37,078 nucleotides of DNA from Richelia sp. CSU_2_1 (GTDB taxonomy: Bacteria; Cyanobacteriota; Cyanobacteriia; Cyanobacteriales; Microcoleaceae). Positions within the stretch are counted from its first letter, which is position 1; each line of letters starts with the position of its first letter. This document shows positions 36,712 to 37,078 of this stretch, piece by piece. The position numbers were made by a program, and so were the translations under genes. Below the pieces are notes generated by a model, which searched no databases, was not told where the DNA came from, and saw only the letters and a program-made list of their open reading frames with translations. The DNA is taken from positions 1 to 37,078 of the forward strand of contig JAAUPF010000052.1 of NCBI GenBank assembly GCA_012034575.1. The letters run 5' to 3'.

Positions 36712-37078
36712 ATGATTGTACTAGAGTTCAAGTTAAAAGGCAAGCAGCAGCAATACCGGGTCATTGACGAAATGATTCGCACAGCTCAGTTTGTCCGAAA
36801 CAAGGCTCTCAGATACTGGATCGACAATCGGGGAGTTAAGTTATCAGACCTCTACAAACAATGCGCGATCGTGGCGAAAGAGTTTGAATGGGCGGGTAAA
36901 CTTAACTCAATGGCGCGTCAAGCTTCTGCCGAACGTGCCATTTTTGCTATTCAACGTTTCTTCGCTAATTGCAAAGCTAAAAAGCCAGGGAAAAAAGGAT
37001 ATCCGCAATTCAAAAAGCATACCCGTTCCGTAGAATACAAAACATCAGGCTGGGCGCTTTCTGTCGATAAAAGATGCC
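36712..37078 (+). CDS. tnpB: TnpB-family protein, 5' part (cut by window end)
   Basis: The frame from the ATG at 36712 is open to the window edge and gives 122 codons: MIVLEFKLKGKQQQYRVIDE then MIRTAQFVRNKALRYW. This is the N-terminal helical domain of a cyanobacterial TnpB, with KPGKKGYPQFKKH matching the KGxPxFK region before the RuvC core. Active-site residues are beyond the window, so integrity is unknown. It differs from the tnpB at 21086, so these are separate elements. A hairpin at 36610-36636 is a likely left end. tnpA was not seen upstream. Confidence 0.85.
   Translation, partial: MIVLEFKLKGKQQQYRVIDEMIRTAQFVRNKALRYWIDNRGVKLSDLYKQCAIVAKEFEWAGKLNSMARQASAERAIFAIQRFFANCKAKKPGKKGYPQFKKHTRSVEYKTSGWALSVDKRC

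Overview
The window is chromosomal DNA from a cyanobacterium, most likely a filamentous Oscillatoriales-type species (Microcoleus/Oscillatoria-like; genus is a guess). CGATCG/GCGATCGC (HIP1-type) palindromes are very dense. Most intergenic spaces carry heptanucleotide tandem repeats of the STRR kind and other small palindromic repeats. The gene set is also typical: HemJ, a DUF1400 alpha/beta hydrolase, a GAF-PAS adenylate cyclase, a PATAN response regulator, and a tig-clpP-clpX locus divergent from asd-dapA-rnj.

Layout. 1-4506 (minus): a small one-TM protein, DNA ligase LigA carrying an in-frame repeat insertion, and an HD-domain protein. 4507-4833 is a divergent control region with two sets of three 12-bp direct repeats, leading into a secreted alpha/beta hydrolase. 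6667-8442: two small uncharacterised proteins, a structured leader with a 14-codon ORF and terminator-like hairpins, and an RTX calcium-binding repeat protein. 8739-13461 (plus): truB, an F420-reductase-like Rossmann protein, yidD, a PATAN-REC regulator and a family 2 glycosyltransferase. 13984-18191 (minus): asd, dapA and rnj. 18546-23749 (plus): tig, clpP and clpX, with a stand-alone tnpB inserted between clpP and clpX. 23878-28113: a one-domain EamA protein, then on the minus strand a dihaem cytochrome c, an MBL-fold hydrolase, inorganic pyrophosphatase and a protein with an internal duplication. 28422-33949 (minus): a large GAF-GAF-PAS adenylate cyclase whose frame is broken once, and recN. 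34042-37078: a TAXI-type binding protein, also broken once, hemJ on the minus strand, and the start of a second tnpB cut by the window edge.

How the genes fit together. Tig, ClpP and ClpX handle nascent-chain folding and regulated proteolysis. Asd and DapA catalyse the entry to lysine/diaminopimelate synthesis and sit upstream of RNase J. LigA and RecN serve replication and repair. HemJ is the oxygen-independent protoporphyrinogen oxidase step of haem/chlorophyll synthesis. The remaining genes are largely unlinked single cistrons.

The most notable features are the repeat element fused in frame into LigA just before the catalytic lysine, the structured leader/short ORF at 7035-7194, the repeat domain inserted in the cyclase C-terminus, the paired 12-bp direct repeats at 4600-4746, and tandem repeats that reach or supply start and stop codons of several genes. 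The two broken frames each look like loss of one base in a homopolymer, so sequencing error must be excluded. No tRNA, rRNA, CRISPR array or prophage was seen.
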